This document shows positions 43,858 through 52,824 of a stretch of DNA of 64,000 nucleotides, in pieces. Positions within the stretch are counted from its first letter, which is position 1; every line of letters starts with the position of its first letter. The translations under genes and the position numbers were made by a program. Source of the DNA: Paenibacillus sp. 1011MAR3C5. GTDB lineage: Bacteria; Bacillota; Bacilli; Paenibacillales; Paenibacillaceae. The DNA lies in the NCBI RefSeq assembly GCF_003591485.1, contig NZ_QZCF01000001.1, positions 248,001 through 312,000 of the forward strand, read 5' to 3'. The notes under the pieces were generated by a model. It was not told the DNA's origin. It ran no database searches and saw only the letters and a program-made list of their open reading frames with translations.

Positions 43858-45177
43858 TTATTCCTCCGATTCTGCGGGTGTGATCATTTGCACGAACACA
43901 TCTATCCAATCGGTATCCCTGCCGCCTGCTGCCTTCCAAGCGGTTGACCAGTTGCTCCAGCGCTTCGGCCAGTCCGGATCAGGCTGCACGCTGTCGGTCC
44001 CTTGCACCTTGGTGCTAAGCGCCTCAAGCCACCAGTATGGCGGTGTCTCGCCAGACTTCGTGATCAGCCTCATCTGATCGTATAGAGACGGCCGGACAGG
44101 CAGCTTCCCGCCTTCCTCGAAGTCCTTCAAGCTGCTATATGGACTTGTCATCTCCTGGATCCATAACATAGCCTCGCTCTCCGAGGGACTGTTGGTACTA
44201 ATGGCAAAGCTGGCGCCATTAAGCCAAGGATATTGAATATCCCTTTGTTCTACAATTAGCTTGTTGCGGGCAGACTGACTTAAGCCGTTCAGTTCCTCCC
44301 ACGGCATAATCAGCATAAGCAATCGCTGCTTCTCGATGAGCTCATTCAAGTCAGACGCGCGATGCGACGGAATCGAGGAGACGTTCCCCGCTGATTGCAT
44401 CCAGGTCAGCCGATTCAGGAGCTGTTCCGGCAAGGCATGCAAATTTATAAGCCGCTCTTTCCCCCCGCTCATTCTGGTTGACCAGACCAACAGCTGCTCG
44501 AACTCATCGGGACTGAAGTTCATCAGATAACGCTCTTGGCCGGGCTCCGATGGATTCGGTGCGGATACAACCTGCTCTACCAGCGCTTGATAGGTATCCC
44601 ACTGTTCCGGCGGCTCCGAGAGCCCCCCCTCAGCCAACAGCTCCTTGTTCCATGCGACCACATATGGATTAATGCGATAGGGCACTGCCCACAAATAACC
44701 ATTCCACTTCAGCGTCTCCATCAATCGCGGCAATTGATCGGTTAATACTTCTCCTGTCATCAGACTGTCTACCGGCTTCAGCAAGCCCTTCACCGCAAGC
44801 GGAATAATCCCCCCGTTGTCGACCAGCATCACATCGGGTGCCGTCCCTTGATTGCTCATCGTCAACAGATGCTCGTATCTGCCGGTGTTATTCCTTTCAT
44901 TCGAGATATCAACCCGGATGTGGGGGTACTCTAGCATAAAACGTTCCGTACGCTCTACCAGCCGAGCGTAATCCGCGGAAGGCAAGGAAACGTTTACATA
45001 AAGATCAGTCGACAATTGTGCAATTCGCTGGCCTCCAGCAGGCTCTATCGGTGCAACTCCGTCGGAATGATTCACTCTATTCCAGTTCCAGCTCACAGAT
45101 CGTGAGAAATATAGCAGCAACAAAGCAGTGAGTAGCAGTGCACCGATAATAAGCGGTGCATACTTGCGAGGAGACAC
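43858..45177 (-). CDS. Extracellular solute-binding protein, family 1-like, membrane-anchored
   Basis: A 439-residue protein. The N-terminal hydrophobic segment (about residues 8-25) lacks a lipobox cysteine, so it is probably a membrane anchor or uncleaved signal. The rest resembles family-1 sugar-binding proteins of ABC importers (ERFMLEYPHIRVDI; GTAPDVMLVDNGGIIPLA; WAVPYRINPYVVAWNKELL; ASFAISTNSPSESEAMLWIQEM). No permease or ATPase gene is near, so its partner is unknown; a sensory role is possible. The start is GTG 45177, with AAAGGAAG upstream. It is convergent with the repeat array. Confidence 0.85.
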   Translation of the reverse strand: MSPRKYAPLIIGALLLTALLLLYFSRSVSWNWNRVNHSDGVAPIEPAGGQRIAQLSTDLYVNVSLPSADYARLVERTERFMLEYPHIRVDISNERNNTGRYEHLLTMSNQGTAPDVMLVDNGGIIPLAVKGLLKPVDSLMTGEVLTDQLPRLMETLKWNGYLWAVPYRINPYVVAWNKELLAEGGLSEPPEQWDTYQALVEQVVSAPNPSEPGQERYLMNFSPDEFEQLLVWSTRMSGGKERLINLHALPEQLLNRLTWMQSAGNVSSIPSHRASDLNELIEKQRLLMLIMPWEELNGLSQSARNKLIVEQRDIQYPWLNGASFAISTNSPSESEAMLWIQEMTSPYSSLKDFEEGGKLPVRPSLYDQMRLITKSGETPPYWWLEALSTKVQGTDSVQPDPDWPKRWSNWSTAWKAAGGRDTDWIDVFVQMITPAESEE

Positions 45178-45327
45178 AGCTTTCTTCCTTTCCGGCTACC
45201 TTGGTTATGGGTATAGAATAGCAGTTTGCAGCCGAATTGTACAACCCTTATGAGTCAAAAGAACGACGATTCTTTCCAAAAACAATTTCTTTGCTCTATG
45301 GACAAATAAATTTAAGGTCAAAATGGA

Positions 45328-45366
45328 GAGGGTTATCCCGCCGCATCAGCTCGCAGGATAACCCTT
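45328..45366 (-). terminator. Terminator after ylaK
   Basis: GGGTTATCC (45330-45338) pairs with GGATAACCC (45356-45364), with further GC pairing in the loop. It lies 32 bases past the ylaK stop; the T-run is short. Confidence 0.75.
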
Positions 45367-45397
45367 CCTTAATTGTTAAGTTTGCCGCCGGGCAGCG

Positions 45398-46729
45398 CTA
45401 CAGCAAATCGGCAGCATGCTGCGCAAGCTTGGAACGCTCCCCCTTCTCCAACGTCATATGGCCGCTGATGTTCTCACGCTTGAACTTTTCAACGATATGC
45501 GTGAGTCCGTTGCTAATGGAATCCAGATAAGGATGATCGATTTGCCCTGGATCGCCCATCAATACAATTTTGCTGCCTTCCCCAACCCGTGAGACGATCG
45601 TCTTCACCTCATGCTTGGTCAGATTTTGAGCTTCATCAATGATAATGAATTGCCCCGGAATCGAGCGGCCTCTAATATACGTCAAGGCTTCAACCTGAAT
45701 GCTGCCCATGCCCATCAGTATTTTATCGATATCACCCGCTTTTTTCGTATCGAACAGGAACTCCAGATTATCGTAGATCGGCTGCATCCACGGCCGCAGC
45801 TTCTCCTCCTTCTCGCCGGGCAAATATCCGATATCCTTGCCCATAGGTACGACCGGCCTTGCAATCAGCAGTTTCTTATACTTATGCTCATCCTCGACCT
45901 TCAGCAAGCCTGCCGCCAAGGCCAGCAGCGTCTTGCCTGTGCCGGCTTTACCGGACAAGGTCACGAGCGGAATGTCATCGTTAAGCAGCAACTCCAGCGC
46001 CATTCGCTGTTGGGCGTTGCGAGCCGTAATCCCCCATACCGGATCATTGCTCAAAAAAAGCGGCTCTAGACGTACGCCATCCTGACTTACCTTAAGCAAG
46101 GCCGACTTGGAGGTCCCCATCTCATCGCGCAAGATGACGAATTCATTTGGGCTCAGACGATCCTTCAATTGCAAATGACTAACACTCAAGAAGCGATAGG
46201 AATAAAATTCATCAATCACAGAAGGATGAACATGAAGCGTTACATTGCCGGTATAGAACTCGGAATGATCCACGATCCGGTCGGACAAATAATCTTGCGC
46301 TTCCAGCCCAAGCACATCGGCTTTGATGCGGACCAGCACGTCTTTGCTGACAAGTACGACGCTCCGTTTCTCCTCGACCTTCTCCTGCTCCATATGATAA
46401 TTAAGCGCAACAGCCAGGATTCGGTTGTCATTGGACATCTCGCCGAACATCTCATGCACGCGCACAAAGCTGCGATGATTCAATTCTACCTTGAGCAGAC
46501 CGCCTCCAGGGAGCGCAATGCCTTCATGCAGATGTCCCTGTTCCCTCATGTTGTCAAGCAATCTGGATACTGACCTGGCATTGCGGCCAAGCTCGTCAGC
46601 AAGCCTTTTTTTAGAATCAATTTCTTCCAATACGATAGCTGGGATGATCACCTCATTGTCGTCAAAGGCGAAGAGCGATTGAGGATCATGGAGCAATACG
46701 TTTGTATCGAGCACGAATATTTTATTCAT
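45398..46729 (-). CDS. ylaK: PIN-PhoH family protein (YlaK-like ATPase/RNase)
   Basis: A 443-residue two-domain protein. The N-terminal PIN nuclease domain (about residues 1-140) has FVLDTNVLLHDP, an acidic VLEEIDSKK and SNDNRILAVAL. The C-terminal PhoH-type ATPase has Walker A LSGKAGTGKTLLALA near 265 and Walker B FIIIDEAQN, then VLMGDPGQID. PIN-PhoH (PhoH2) proteins are reported to act as ATP-dependent RNases/helicases; the physiological target is unknown. ATG 46729 has GGGAGGG upstream. It diverges from the sporulation lipoprotein gene, as with ylaJ-ylaK neighbours in B. subtilis. Confidence 0.93.
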   Translation of the reverse strand: MNKIFVLDTNVLLHDPQSLFAFDDNEVIIPAIVLEEIDSKKRLADELGRNARSVSRLLDNMREQGHLHEGIALPGGGLLKVELNHRSFVRVHEMFGEMSNDNRILAVALNYHMEQEKVEEKRSVVLVSKDVLVRIKADVLGLEAQDYLSDRIVDHSEFYTGNVTLHVHPSVIDEFYSYRFLSVSHLQLKDRLSPNEFVILRDEMGTSKSALLKVSQDGVRLEPLFLSNDPVWGITARNAQQRMALELLLNDDIPLVTLSGKAGTGKTLLALAAGLLKVEDEHKYKKLLIARPVVPMGKDIGYLPGEKEEKLRPWMQPIYDNLEFLFDTKKAGDIDKILMGMGSIQVEALTYIRGRSIPGQFIIIDEAQNLTKHEVKTIVSRVGEGSKIVLMGDPGQIDHPYLDSISNGLTHIVEKFKRENISGHMTLEKGERSKLAQHAADLL

Positions 46730-46842
46730 GAGAACCCTCCCGGCGTCGGATATACTTCCGCATACATAGCGTCAGATGGCAGCGGACACACTAGTATACA
46801 AGCGAAATTGGCGCGACACACACTGATAAAGAGGTGGCATAC

Positions 46843-47466
46843 ATGTACAAATGGTTATCTGCTGCGATCGTTATTGCGTTACTGGCTACAGGCTGTGGCG
46901 CGCGAAACGATGCATCACCCTCCCCGCAAAATGATCGCCGCTATCAGGCTGCACAGGATGGCAGCGGCAAGAAGCTCATAGAAAATCGCAGCGAAGTGGA
47001 AGCTCATCTGGAAGAGCTCGCCAAAGGCGTGGAAGGTGTAGAGAATGCTCATTGCGTCATTGTAGGCAATACCGCTATTGTAGGTATCGATGTCGAAGGC
47101 TCTCTGGAGCGCTCACGTGTCGGCACGATCAAATATTCGGTCGCCGAAGCGTTCCGCAACGACGAATATGGCGTAGACGCCTTTGTCACAGCCGATATCG
47201 ATATCGCCAATCGGCTGGAGGAGATCGGCAACGACATCCAGAGCGGGCATCCGTTCTCTGGATTTGCCGAAGAACTGGCCGACATTATGGGACGTCTGGT
47301 TCCCCAACTGCCGCGCGATATCGTGCCTCCCGATGATGAGCTCAATGACAGCAATGGGATGACCGATCCTGACCCCGATCAAGCTCAGGATTCGCAAGAT
47401 GATGTACAGGGTGAAATGTTGGAGCAAAACAGTCTCACCAAGCCTGCGCCATCACGCTCGCGTTAA
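46843..47466 (+). CDS. YhcN/YlaJ family sporulation lipoprotein
   Basis: A 207-residue lipoprotein. The signal peptide (KWLSAAIVIALLATGC) has a lipobox ending at Cys18. The mature part has the YhcN/YlaJ domain (about residues 45-140; VEGVENAHCVIVGNTAIVGIDV; VAEAFRNDEYGVDAFVTADIDIANR) and an acidic Asp/Pro-rich tail. Related proteins are found in spore membranes and influence germination. ATG 46843 has GAGGTGG upstream; a GTG three codons earlier overlaps that site. Confidence 0.9.
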   Translation: MYKWLSAAIVIALLATGCGARNDASPSPQNDRRYQAAQDGSGKKLIENRSEVEAHLEELAKGVEGVENAHCVIVGNTAIVGIDVEGSLERSRVGTIKYSVAEAFRNDEYGVDAFVTADIDIANRLEEIGNDIQSGHPFSGFAEELADIMGRLVPQLPRDIVPPDDELNDSNGMTDPDPDQAQDSQDDVQGEMLEQNSLTKPAPSRSR

Positions 47467-47496
47467 GAAACGGTAAAGATGTCCAAAAGACGCAAA

Positions 47497-47523
47497 AAGC
47501 CTAGTGATCTGATCACTAGGCTT
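47497..47523. terminator. Hairpin shared by the lipoprotein and 48-residue genes
   Basis: AAGCCTAGTGATC and GATCACTAGGCTT form a perfect stem. On the minus strand TTTTT follows, so it fits best as the terminator of the 48-residue gene, whose TAG stop lies in the stem. It can also end the lipoprotein transcript on the plus strand. Confidence 0.85.
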
Positions 47524-47662
47524 CTTCACATGCAACAACTTGCATGACTCTATACTTGTCCCCATCTTTCCCTTTGGCAACAGAAACAACAGCTAGCCGC
47601 TTGCTCCAACCATACATATCGTCAGGATGCGGATCTACCGCGATTACTGCTGGATTGTTCAT
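47516..47662 (-). CDS. 48-residue hypothetical small protein
   Basis: A short ORF with good signals: AAGGAGG eight bases before the ATG at 47662, and a perfect terminator stem that overlaps its stop. The protein begins MNNPAVIAVDPHPDDMYG and continues WSKRLAVVSVAKGKDGDKYR, then a hydrophobic and acidic end. It is soluble in appearance, with no membrane segment and one Cys near the C-terminus. I do not recognise the family. It sits between the LCP gene and the sporulation lipoprotein, within the yla-type neighbourhood, with 87 bases upstream for a promoter. Confidence 0.7.
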   Translation of the reverse strand: MNNPAVIAVDPHPDDMYGWSKRLAVVSVAKGKDGDKYRVMQVVACEEA

Positions 47663-47749
47663 CCGCATAACCTCCTTCTGAATCGGCCTTCATTCAAAAG
47701 CAGCTTGCTTAGCTCCTATTATAGCTATATTATGACTGACAGTCTACGG

Positions 47750-48805
47750 TCATTCAGCCATTTTTGCCTGTAGGGCTGCTTTCACCTTCGCATGGCTGGC
47801 TTCATCGATGTAGACGTTCGGACTTTTCCATACACCTTCAAGGGATAGAAACTCAATGTCGCTGCTTCTGATTGAATAGTACGTTTCGAGCATACGGGTA
47901 ATTTCTTGCCTTTGCATATCAGCAGAAATATTTTTCCCCACAGCTTCGATGACGCCGCCAATCTTAGGAATGCCGCCAATGCTGACGAGCTTGTCTACGA
48001 TTGCTCCAAGCACCTCCGACTGACGGCGGTTGCGGTCAAAATCGCTGGACATGTTTTTGCCGTCATTCGATTTCCGGTAGCGGACGAAATCAAGCGCTTC
48101 TTTGCCCTTCAGTGTCTGGATTCCCGGCTGCAGATCGATATTCGTGCCATCTCTCGTATCTTCATACTTCATTCGCATGTCTACATTGACTGTAATGCCA
48201 CCTAAGGCATCCACGACATCCGAGAAGCCTTGGAAGTTGATCATGGAGGCATATTTGATATCGATATCAAACAGCTTGCCCATGACTTCCTTGACTGCCT
48301 TCTTCGCTTCCAAATCGGCCGCTTCCTTACTTAAGCCCTTATCGCGTGTAGCGACAACGTAGTTGTCCGCATAGAAGCGATTGGCCTTCCGCCCGCGGTA
48401 GCCTTCCACTTCGACATATGTATCACGGGGAATCGCAACGACCGTCGCTTTTTTCGTCGTCGGATTAAAGGCCGCAACCATCATCACATCGGTATTCAAT
48501 CCTCCGCCATGGTCACGTGAATCAATGCCCATGAGGACAAAGGCGACCGGCTTTTGCTTGACCGATTCCTTTACAGGAACAGGCGTAGCTTCTGTCTCAT
48601 CTAGTGCAATCGTGTCAATTGCGTCCGAAGTCTTCAGCGCCACCACGACGATAAGTGCCGCCGCTGTAAGCAGCAGTCCGAAAAAAAGAAAAAAGAAAGC
48701 CTTAAGAAGCGGATTTCTTTTTTTCTTCTTATCCTTGCCAGCTTTGGCAGGAGGACCTTTTCGCCCGCTTGAACGCGGCGGCAATGAGTTCGATTGTTGG
48801 CTCAT
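47750..48805 (-). CDS. LytR-CpsA-Psr (LCP) family cell-wall ligase
   Basis: A 351-residue bitopic protein with a basic Lys-rich cytoplasmic tail (about residues 12-32), a membrane segment (33-58) and an extracellular LCP domain (about 90-300). Motifs are VLMGIDSRD, LNTDVMMVAAFNP, VAIPRDTYVEV, DALGGITVNV and GKEALDFVRYRKSN. LCP proteins transfer undecaprenyl-linked teichoic acids or glycans to peptidoglycan. The start MSQQSNSLPP at 48805 has AAGGTG five bases upstream. It begins ten bases after the 92-residue gene and may share its transcript. Confidence 0.93.
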   Translation of the reverse strand: MSQQSNSLPPRSSGRKGPPAKAGKDKKKKRNPLLKAFFFLFFGLLLTAAALIVVVALKTSDAIDTIALDETEATPVPVKESVKQKPVAFVLMGIDSRDHGGGLNTDVMMVAAFNPTTKKATVVAIPRDTYVEVEGYRGRKANRFYADNYVVATRDKGLSKEAADLEAKKAVKEVMGKLFDIDIKYASMINFQGFSDVVDALGGITVNVDMRMKYEDTRDGTNIDLQPGIQTLKGKEALDFVRYRKSNDGKNMSSDFDRNRRQSEVLGAIVDKLVSIGGIPKIGGVIEAVGKNISADMQRQEITRMLETYYSIRSSDIEFLSLEGVWKSPNVYIDEASHAKVKAALQAKMAE

Positions 48806-48815
48806 CCTCTCACCT

Positions 48816-49094
48816 TCAAGCTTCGTTGTATTTGGGAGTAGCGTTAATGTCATGAAGAAGCTGCTCCCCGACTTCCCGGGGATACAGCTTCAGCAAGGCG
48901 CGGCCGTCCTTCTCGTAACGAACGTGAAGCATGGTCTCGTCAGTCCGCTCGATCGCATAAGACGACAGACCATGATCTTCCCGCAGAATTTCTTCAAAAA
49001 AAGCAAGCGTGTCGCGCGCAGCCCCATCCTCTGGTCTCGCATTGGCAACGAGCTGGATTTGCAGCCAATTGAACAGCGCATCCTCCAGTGTCAT
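48816..49094 (-). CDS. Hypothetical 92-residue protein in the typA-ylaH operon
   Basis: An acidic soluble protein of 92 residues with no recognised domain: MTLEDALFNWLQIQLV, then TLAFFEEILREDHGL and a C-terminal YPREVGEQLLHDINATPKY. Its ATG overlaps the ylaH stop by four bases (ATGA), strong evidence that it is a real, coupled gene. It is followed by the LCP gene ten bases on. I do not recognise the family and make no functional guess beyond co-expression with ylaH. Confidence 0.75.
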   Translation of the reverse strand: MTLEDALFNWLQIQLVANARPEDGAARDTLAFFEEILREDHGLSSYAIERTDETMLHVRYEKDGRALLKLYPREVGEQLLHDINATPKYNEA

Positions 49095-49402
49095 TGCCCT
49101 TGCTCCGCTTCGCGCGATTCCGTACCGCCTGTCTTGCCCTTCTTCCACTTGTCATACATTTGACGGCCTCTCAGCATCAGCATCATGATGACGGCAATCG
49201 CCATACACTGAATGATCGGAAGCTTGTCGACCTGCATAATCATCAGGACGAACGAGCCTATCGCCATCACGAGATAGACCATAATTTCCTTCAGGATCGG
49301 CAGCTTCGCCTGAGGGCGGAATACCGAATTGAAGATATAGATCGTGAATCCCAATATGAGAAGATAGGAAACGAGCTTATGCTCGCTCAACCATTCCTGC
49401 AT
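49091..49402 (-). CDS. ylaH: YlaH-like membrane protein
   Basis: A 103-residue protein with three hydrophobic segments (about residues 9-27, 34-56 and 62-80) and a basic C-terminal tail (KWKKGKTGG). It matches YlaH-like proteins found directly after typA in Bacilli. The function is unknown. ATG 49402 has AGGAGG upstream; it lies 58 bases after typA. Confidence 0.82.
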   Translation of the reverse strand: MQEWLSEHKLVSYLLILGFTIYIFNSVFRPQAKLPILKEIMVYLVMAIGSFVLMIMQVDKLPIIQCMAIAVIMMLMLRGRQMYDKWKKGKTGGTESREAEQGQ

Positions 49403-49460
49403 CTTTCTTACCTCCTAACGCAAGTTGGCAGCTTGCGAAACGATACACTCCGCAGTTCGC

Positions 49461-51302
49461 TTATACGCCAGCTTGCGACATTTTGCGATGCTTCTCGGCA
49501 CGCTCACGCTCGCTCTTCACGAGAATTTTCTTGCGCAGGCGGATCGACTTCGGCGTAATTTCACAATATTCGTCATCGTTCAAATATTCCAAAGCTTGCT
49601 CCAAGGAGAAGATAACCGGCGTTTTCAGCTTAACGGTATCATCCTTGCCCGCCGAACGAACGTTGGACAATTGCTTTTCCTTACAGATATTGACGATGAT
49701 GTCGTTATCGCGATTATGCTCGCCAACGATCATGCCTTCATAAATCTCGGCGCCCGGCTCCAGGAACATCAAGCCGCGGTCTTCAACACCCAGCATGCCA
49801 TAGAATGTGGATGTGCCGTTCTCGCTTGCCACAAGCACGCCTTGATGACGGCCGCCAACACCCGAGCCAGCAAGCGGTCCATAGCTGTCGAACGCGTGGT
49901 TCATAATGCCGTATCCGCGTGTCAGCGTCAGGAACGACGTACGATATCCGATCAGTCCGCGTGCCGGAATAATGAATTCCAGACGCACTTGGCCGTTTCC
50001 GTTATTGATCATGTTGACCATTTCGGCTTTGCGTGTGCCAAGGCTCTCCATAACAGAGCCCGTGCTTTCTTCCGGAACGTCGATCAACAGGCGCTCGTAT
50101 GGCTCCTGCTTAATGCCGTCGATCTCTTTCACGATAACTTCCGGCTTGGATACTTGCAGCTCGTAGCCTTCACGACGCATGTTCTCGATAAGGATGCCAA
50201 GATGCAGCTCGCCGCGGCCCGATACGATAAAGGCGTCAGGGCTCTCGGTCTCTTCCACGCGAAGCGCAACGTCTGTCTCCAGCTCTTTGAACAAGCGTTC
50301 ACGCAGCTTGCGGGATGTTACCCATTTGCCTTCGCGGCCTGCGAACGGACTGTTGTTGACAAGGAAAGTCATTTGAAGCGTAGGCTCGTCGATTTTCAGA
50401 ACCGGCAGCGCTTCAGGATGTTGAGGGTCGGCAATGGTCTCACCGATATTGATTTCACGAATACCTGCAATTGCAACGATATCGCCTGCGCCTGCTTCTT
50501 CAATTTCGACGCGCTTCAAGCCTTGGAAGCCGAACAGCTTCTCAATTCTCGCCTGCTTCGTCTTGCCTTCACGGTCAATGACGGCTACCGGCTGGCCTTG
50601 CTTGATTGTTCCGCGATTGACGCGACCGATCGCAATACGGCCCAAATATTCGTTATAGTCAAGAAGAGTAACGAGGAATTGGAGCGGCTCTTCCACATTT
50701 TCAGTCGGGGATGGGATATGGTTGACGATAGTATCATACAGCGCCATCATATTGTCATCCTGCTTCTCGGCATCCAGGCTGGACGTACCCATGAGCGCCG
50801 ATGCATAGACAACCGGGAATTCCAGCTGATCGTCGTTCGCGCCCAGCTCAATGAACAAGTCAAGCACTTCATCAATAACTTCAACCGGTCTTGCGTTCGG
50901 ACGATCGATCTTGTTCACAACTACGATTGGCGTAAGCTGGTGCTCAAGCGCCTTGCGCAATACGAACTTCGTCTGCGGCATACAGCCCTCGAAGGCGTCA
51001 ACGACCAGCAGAACCCCGTCGACCATCTTCATAATCCGTTCAACTTCGCCGCCAAAGTCGGCATGGCCTGGTGTATCCACGATGTTAATCAAGTAGTTCA
51101 TGTACGTAATGGCTGTGTTTTTCGCCAGAATCGTAATGCCGCGTTCCCGCTCCAGGTCGCCTGAGTCCATCGCGCGCTCTTGCACGGCTTCATGTTCCCT
51201 GAACGTTCCCGATTGTTGAAGCAGCTTGTCAACCAGTGTTGTTTTGCCATGGTCAACGTGTGCAATAATTGCGATGTTGCGTAAGTTCTCTCTTGCTTGC
51301 AT
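49461..51302 (-). CDS. typA: Translational GTPase TypA/BipA
   Basis: A 613-residue ribosome-associated GTPase related to EF-G and LepA, needed under cold or stress and for 50S assembly. The G domain has G1 [11 protein letters not shown] at residues 13-23, DTPGHAD, and NKIDRPNA. Domain II, an EF-G-like domain and the BipA-specific C-terminal domain ([28 protein letters not shown]) follow. ATG 51302 has only a weak ribosome-binding site (GGAG thirteen bases upstream). A long antisense open frame of 579 codons lies opposite and is not a gene. Confidence 0.97.
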   Translation of the reverse strand: MQARENLRNIAIIAHVDHGKTTLVDKLLQQSGTFREHEAVQERAMDSGDLERERGITILAKNTAITYMNYLINIVDTPGHADFGGEVERIMKMVDGVLLVVDAFEGCMPQTKFVLRKALEHQLTPIVVVNKIDRPNARPVEVIDEVLDLFIELGANDDQLEFPVVYASALMGTSSLDAEKQDDNMMALYDTIVNHIPSPTENVEEPLQFLVTLLDYNEYLGRIAIGRVNRGTIKQGQPVAVIDREGKTKQARIEKLFGFQGLKRVEIEEAGAGDIVAIAGIREINIGETIADPQHPEALPVLKIDEPTLQMTFLVNNSPFAGREGKWVTSRKLRERLFKELETDVALRVEETESPDAFIVSGRGELHLGILIENMRREGYELQVSKPEVIVKEIDGIKQEPYERLLIDVPEESTGSVMESLGTRKAEMVNMINNGNGQVRLEFIIPARGLIGYRTSFLTLTRGYGIMNHAFDSYGPLAGSGVGGRHQGVLVASENGTSTFYGMLGVEDRGLMFLEPGAEIYEGMIVGEHNRDNDIIVNICKEKQLSNVRSAGKDDTVKLKTPVIFSLEQALEYLNDDEYCEITPKSIRLRKKILVKSERERAEKHRKMSQAGV

Positions 51303-51351
51303 AAGAAATAATCCACTCCAATTGTTTTTAGATTAACCTGTTAAATCTGAC

Positions 51352-51843
51352 CTACCAGCGCTTGCGCGGCCCGAACATCATCCAGGCACCGGCCGCAATG
51401 AACAGCGCCGCGATGAGATATATGCCCCAGCTCCACATCAGAATGAGAACCAGGAACAGAACGGACGCGATTGCGAGCGCGATAGACGCCGTGAACACGA
51501 CTCGCGGCACGGAAGCCCCGCCGAACATGTAGTATTCATATAACCCTGCGGCAAAGCCGAAGATGAACATCGGCCATAGATACTTTAAGCTATCCCATCC
51601 AAAAATGTTGCAAATGATAAACAGCAGTGCGTATACTACGAGCATTCCGCCAGGAACCAGCATAACGGCCGGAACTACTCTGCCGAAGTAGAGTACGTGA
51701 AGCAGTACCCCGGGTATCAGGACAAGCAGCGGCCAAAAGATCGCTCCCAAAAAGCCGAACACACCTATTTTGCCCAACAAGATAATGACCCCGGCTAACA
51801 GCAGGATAATTCCAGCGGAATATTTGTTAGTTGGCATATCCAT
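51352..51843 (-). CDS. Small polytopic membrane protein, LiaF N-terminal-like
   Basis: A 163-residue protein with about six hydrophobic segments, without soluble domains. The pattern (ILLLAGVIILLGKIGVFGF, FWPLLVLIPGV) resembles the membrane part of LiaF/YvqF-type proteins, and the C-terminus ends GPRKRW. No function can be assigned. ATG 51843 has GGAG four bases upstream; ATG two codons later is an alternative. It lies 49 bases upstream of typA. Confidence 0.75.
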   Translation of the reverse strand: MDMPTNKYSAGIILLLAGVIILLGKIGVFGFLGAIFWPLLVLIPGVLLHVLYFGRVVPAVMLVPGGMLVVYALLFIICNIFGWDSLKYLWPMFIFGFAAGLYEYYMFGGASVPRVVFTASIALAIASVLFLVLILMWSWGIYLIAALFIAAGAWMMFGPRKRW

Positions 51844-51974
51844 TCCGCTCCTTACAAACATCGATCGTATAGACAGACGAAAGACGCCAGTTTTTTTATC
51901 TTTATTAGTTTAATGGAACTGCGGCAAAAAAACCAGTAATCTGTCGAGAGATTCACAAAAAAAAGCAGAACTAT

Positions 51975-52000
51975 GCAAAAAACAGCGATTGCTCGCTGTT
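51975..52000 (-). terminator. Terminator after the minus-strand TerC gene
   Basis: AACAGCGA-GCAA-TCGCTGTT followed by TTTT on the minus strand, 25 bases past the TerC stop. Confidence 0.88.
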
Positions 52001-52024
52001 CCCGCGCATTCGGTTATTTATCCC

Positions 52025-52690
52025 TTATCGATATTCCGCCCGTTTTTTCAATATAGCCAAAATGACGACAAACGGCACGCATAATAGCGGAATAAGCTGC
52101 TCCAGCATCTGATTGCCATGGAATAGGACTGCGTGGAGTCCAGGGTCCTTCATCAGCATTTCCCCTGCCGCGAAGGCAAGTAATGCCGCTCCTATGTAGG
52201 CAAGGAAAGGATATTTGGCAAGCATTCTTCCCAGCAATTGGCTGCCCCATATAATCATCGGTATGCTTAGCGCGATCCCGAGCAAAATAAGGACAAGATC
52301 TCCGTCAGCGACTGCAGCGATTGCCAGCACATTATCGAGGCTCATAATAAAGTCTGCTGTGACGATTGTCCATACCGCATGTCCCAGCGTTGCCGCACGT
52401 TTCACATGATGGGACTCTTGCACAGAACCCGCGTCTCCAAGCAGCTTGACGGCAATGTACAGCAGCAGAATGGCACCTGCAGCTTGCAAATACGGAACTT
52501 GGAGCAGCTGCAATGCCACGACCGTCAGGATGCATCGCAGTCCCACTGCGGCGAATGCCCCCCACCAGATCGCCTTCTGGCGCTGCTTGGGCGGCAGATG
52601 CTGGCTCGCCATCGCAATGACGATCGCATTGTCTCCGCTAAGCAATACATTAATTAACGCGATTTGAAGAAAAATAAGTACGCTGTCCAC
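52025..52690 (-). CDS. TerC family integral membrane protein (YjbE-like), copy 1
   Basis: A 221-residue TerC protein with about seven membrane segments. The family's acidic membrane motifs are LLSGDNAIVIAMAS near residue 17 and FIMSLDNVLAIAAVADGD near 115. TerC proteins in Bacilli export Mn2+ (for example MeeF/MeeY) and help metalate secreted enzymes. The start is GTG 52690, with GGGGAG upstream. It diverges from a second TerC gene across a 134-base gap; no yybP-ykoY-type riboswitch was found there. Confidence 0.92.
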   Translation of the reverse strand: MDSVLIFLQIALINVLLSGDNAIVIAMASQHLPPKQRQKAIWWGAFAAVGLRCILTVVALQLLQVPYLQAAGAILLLYIAVKLLGDAGSVQESHHVKRAATLGHAVWTIVTADFIMSLDNVLAIAAVADGDLVLILLGIALSIPMIIWGSQLLGRMLAKYPFLAYIGAALLAFAAGEMLMKDPGLHAVLFHGNQMLEQLIPLLCVPFVVILAILKKRAEYR

Positions 52691-52824
52691 GATCGATCTC
52701 CCCTCTCATAACAGGGGTATGAACAAGCTATGGGGAATATGTCCAAAAATCCATCTTCCCGAAATTCCTGATTTATTGTAGACTTCAATAAGCAAGCATA
52801 GAGATAGAGAGGAGGAAACATAAT

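Noticed and set aside
49425..51164. 579-codon plus-strand open frame opposite typA
   Set aside because: It is a shadow of a conserved, strongly coding gene on the minus strand and matches no family I recognise. Similar long shadows lie opposite ahcY (34850-36067) and sigE/sigG (11473-12630).
52691..52824. yybP-ykoY Mn2+ riboswitch between the TerC genes
   Set aside because: The gap is short and I could not find the conserved loop sequences or a regulatory terminator in either direction.
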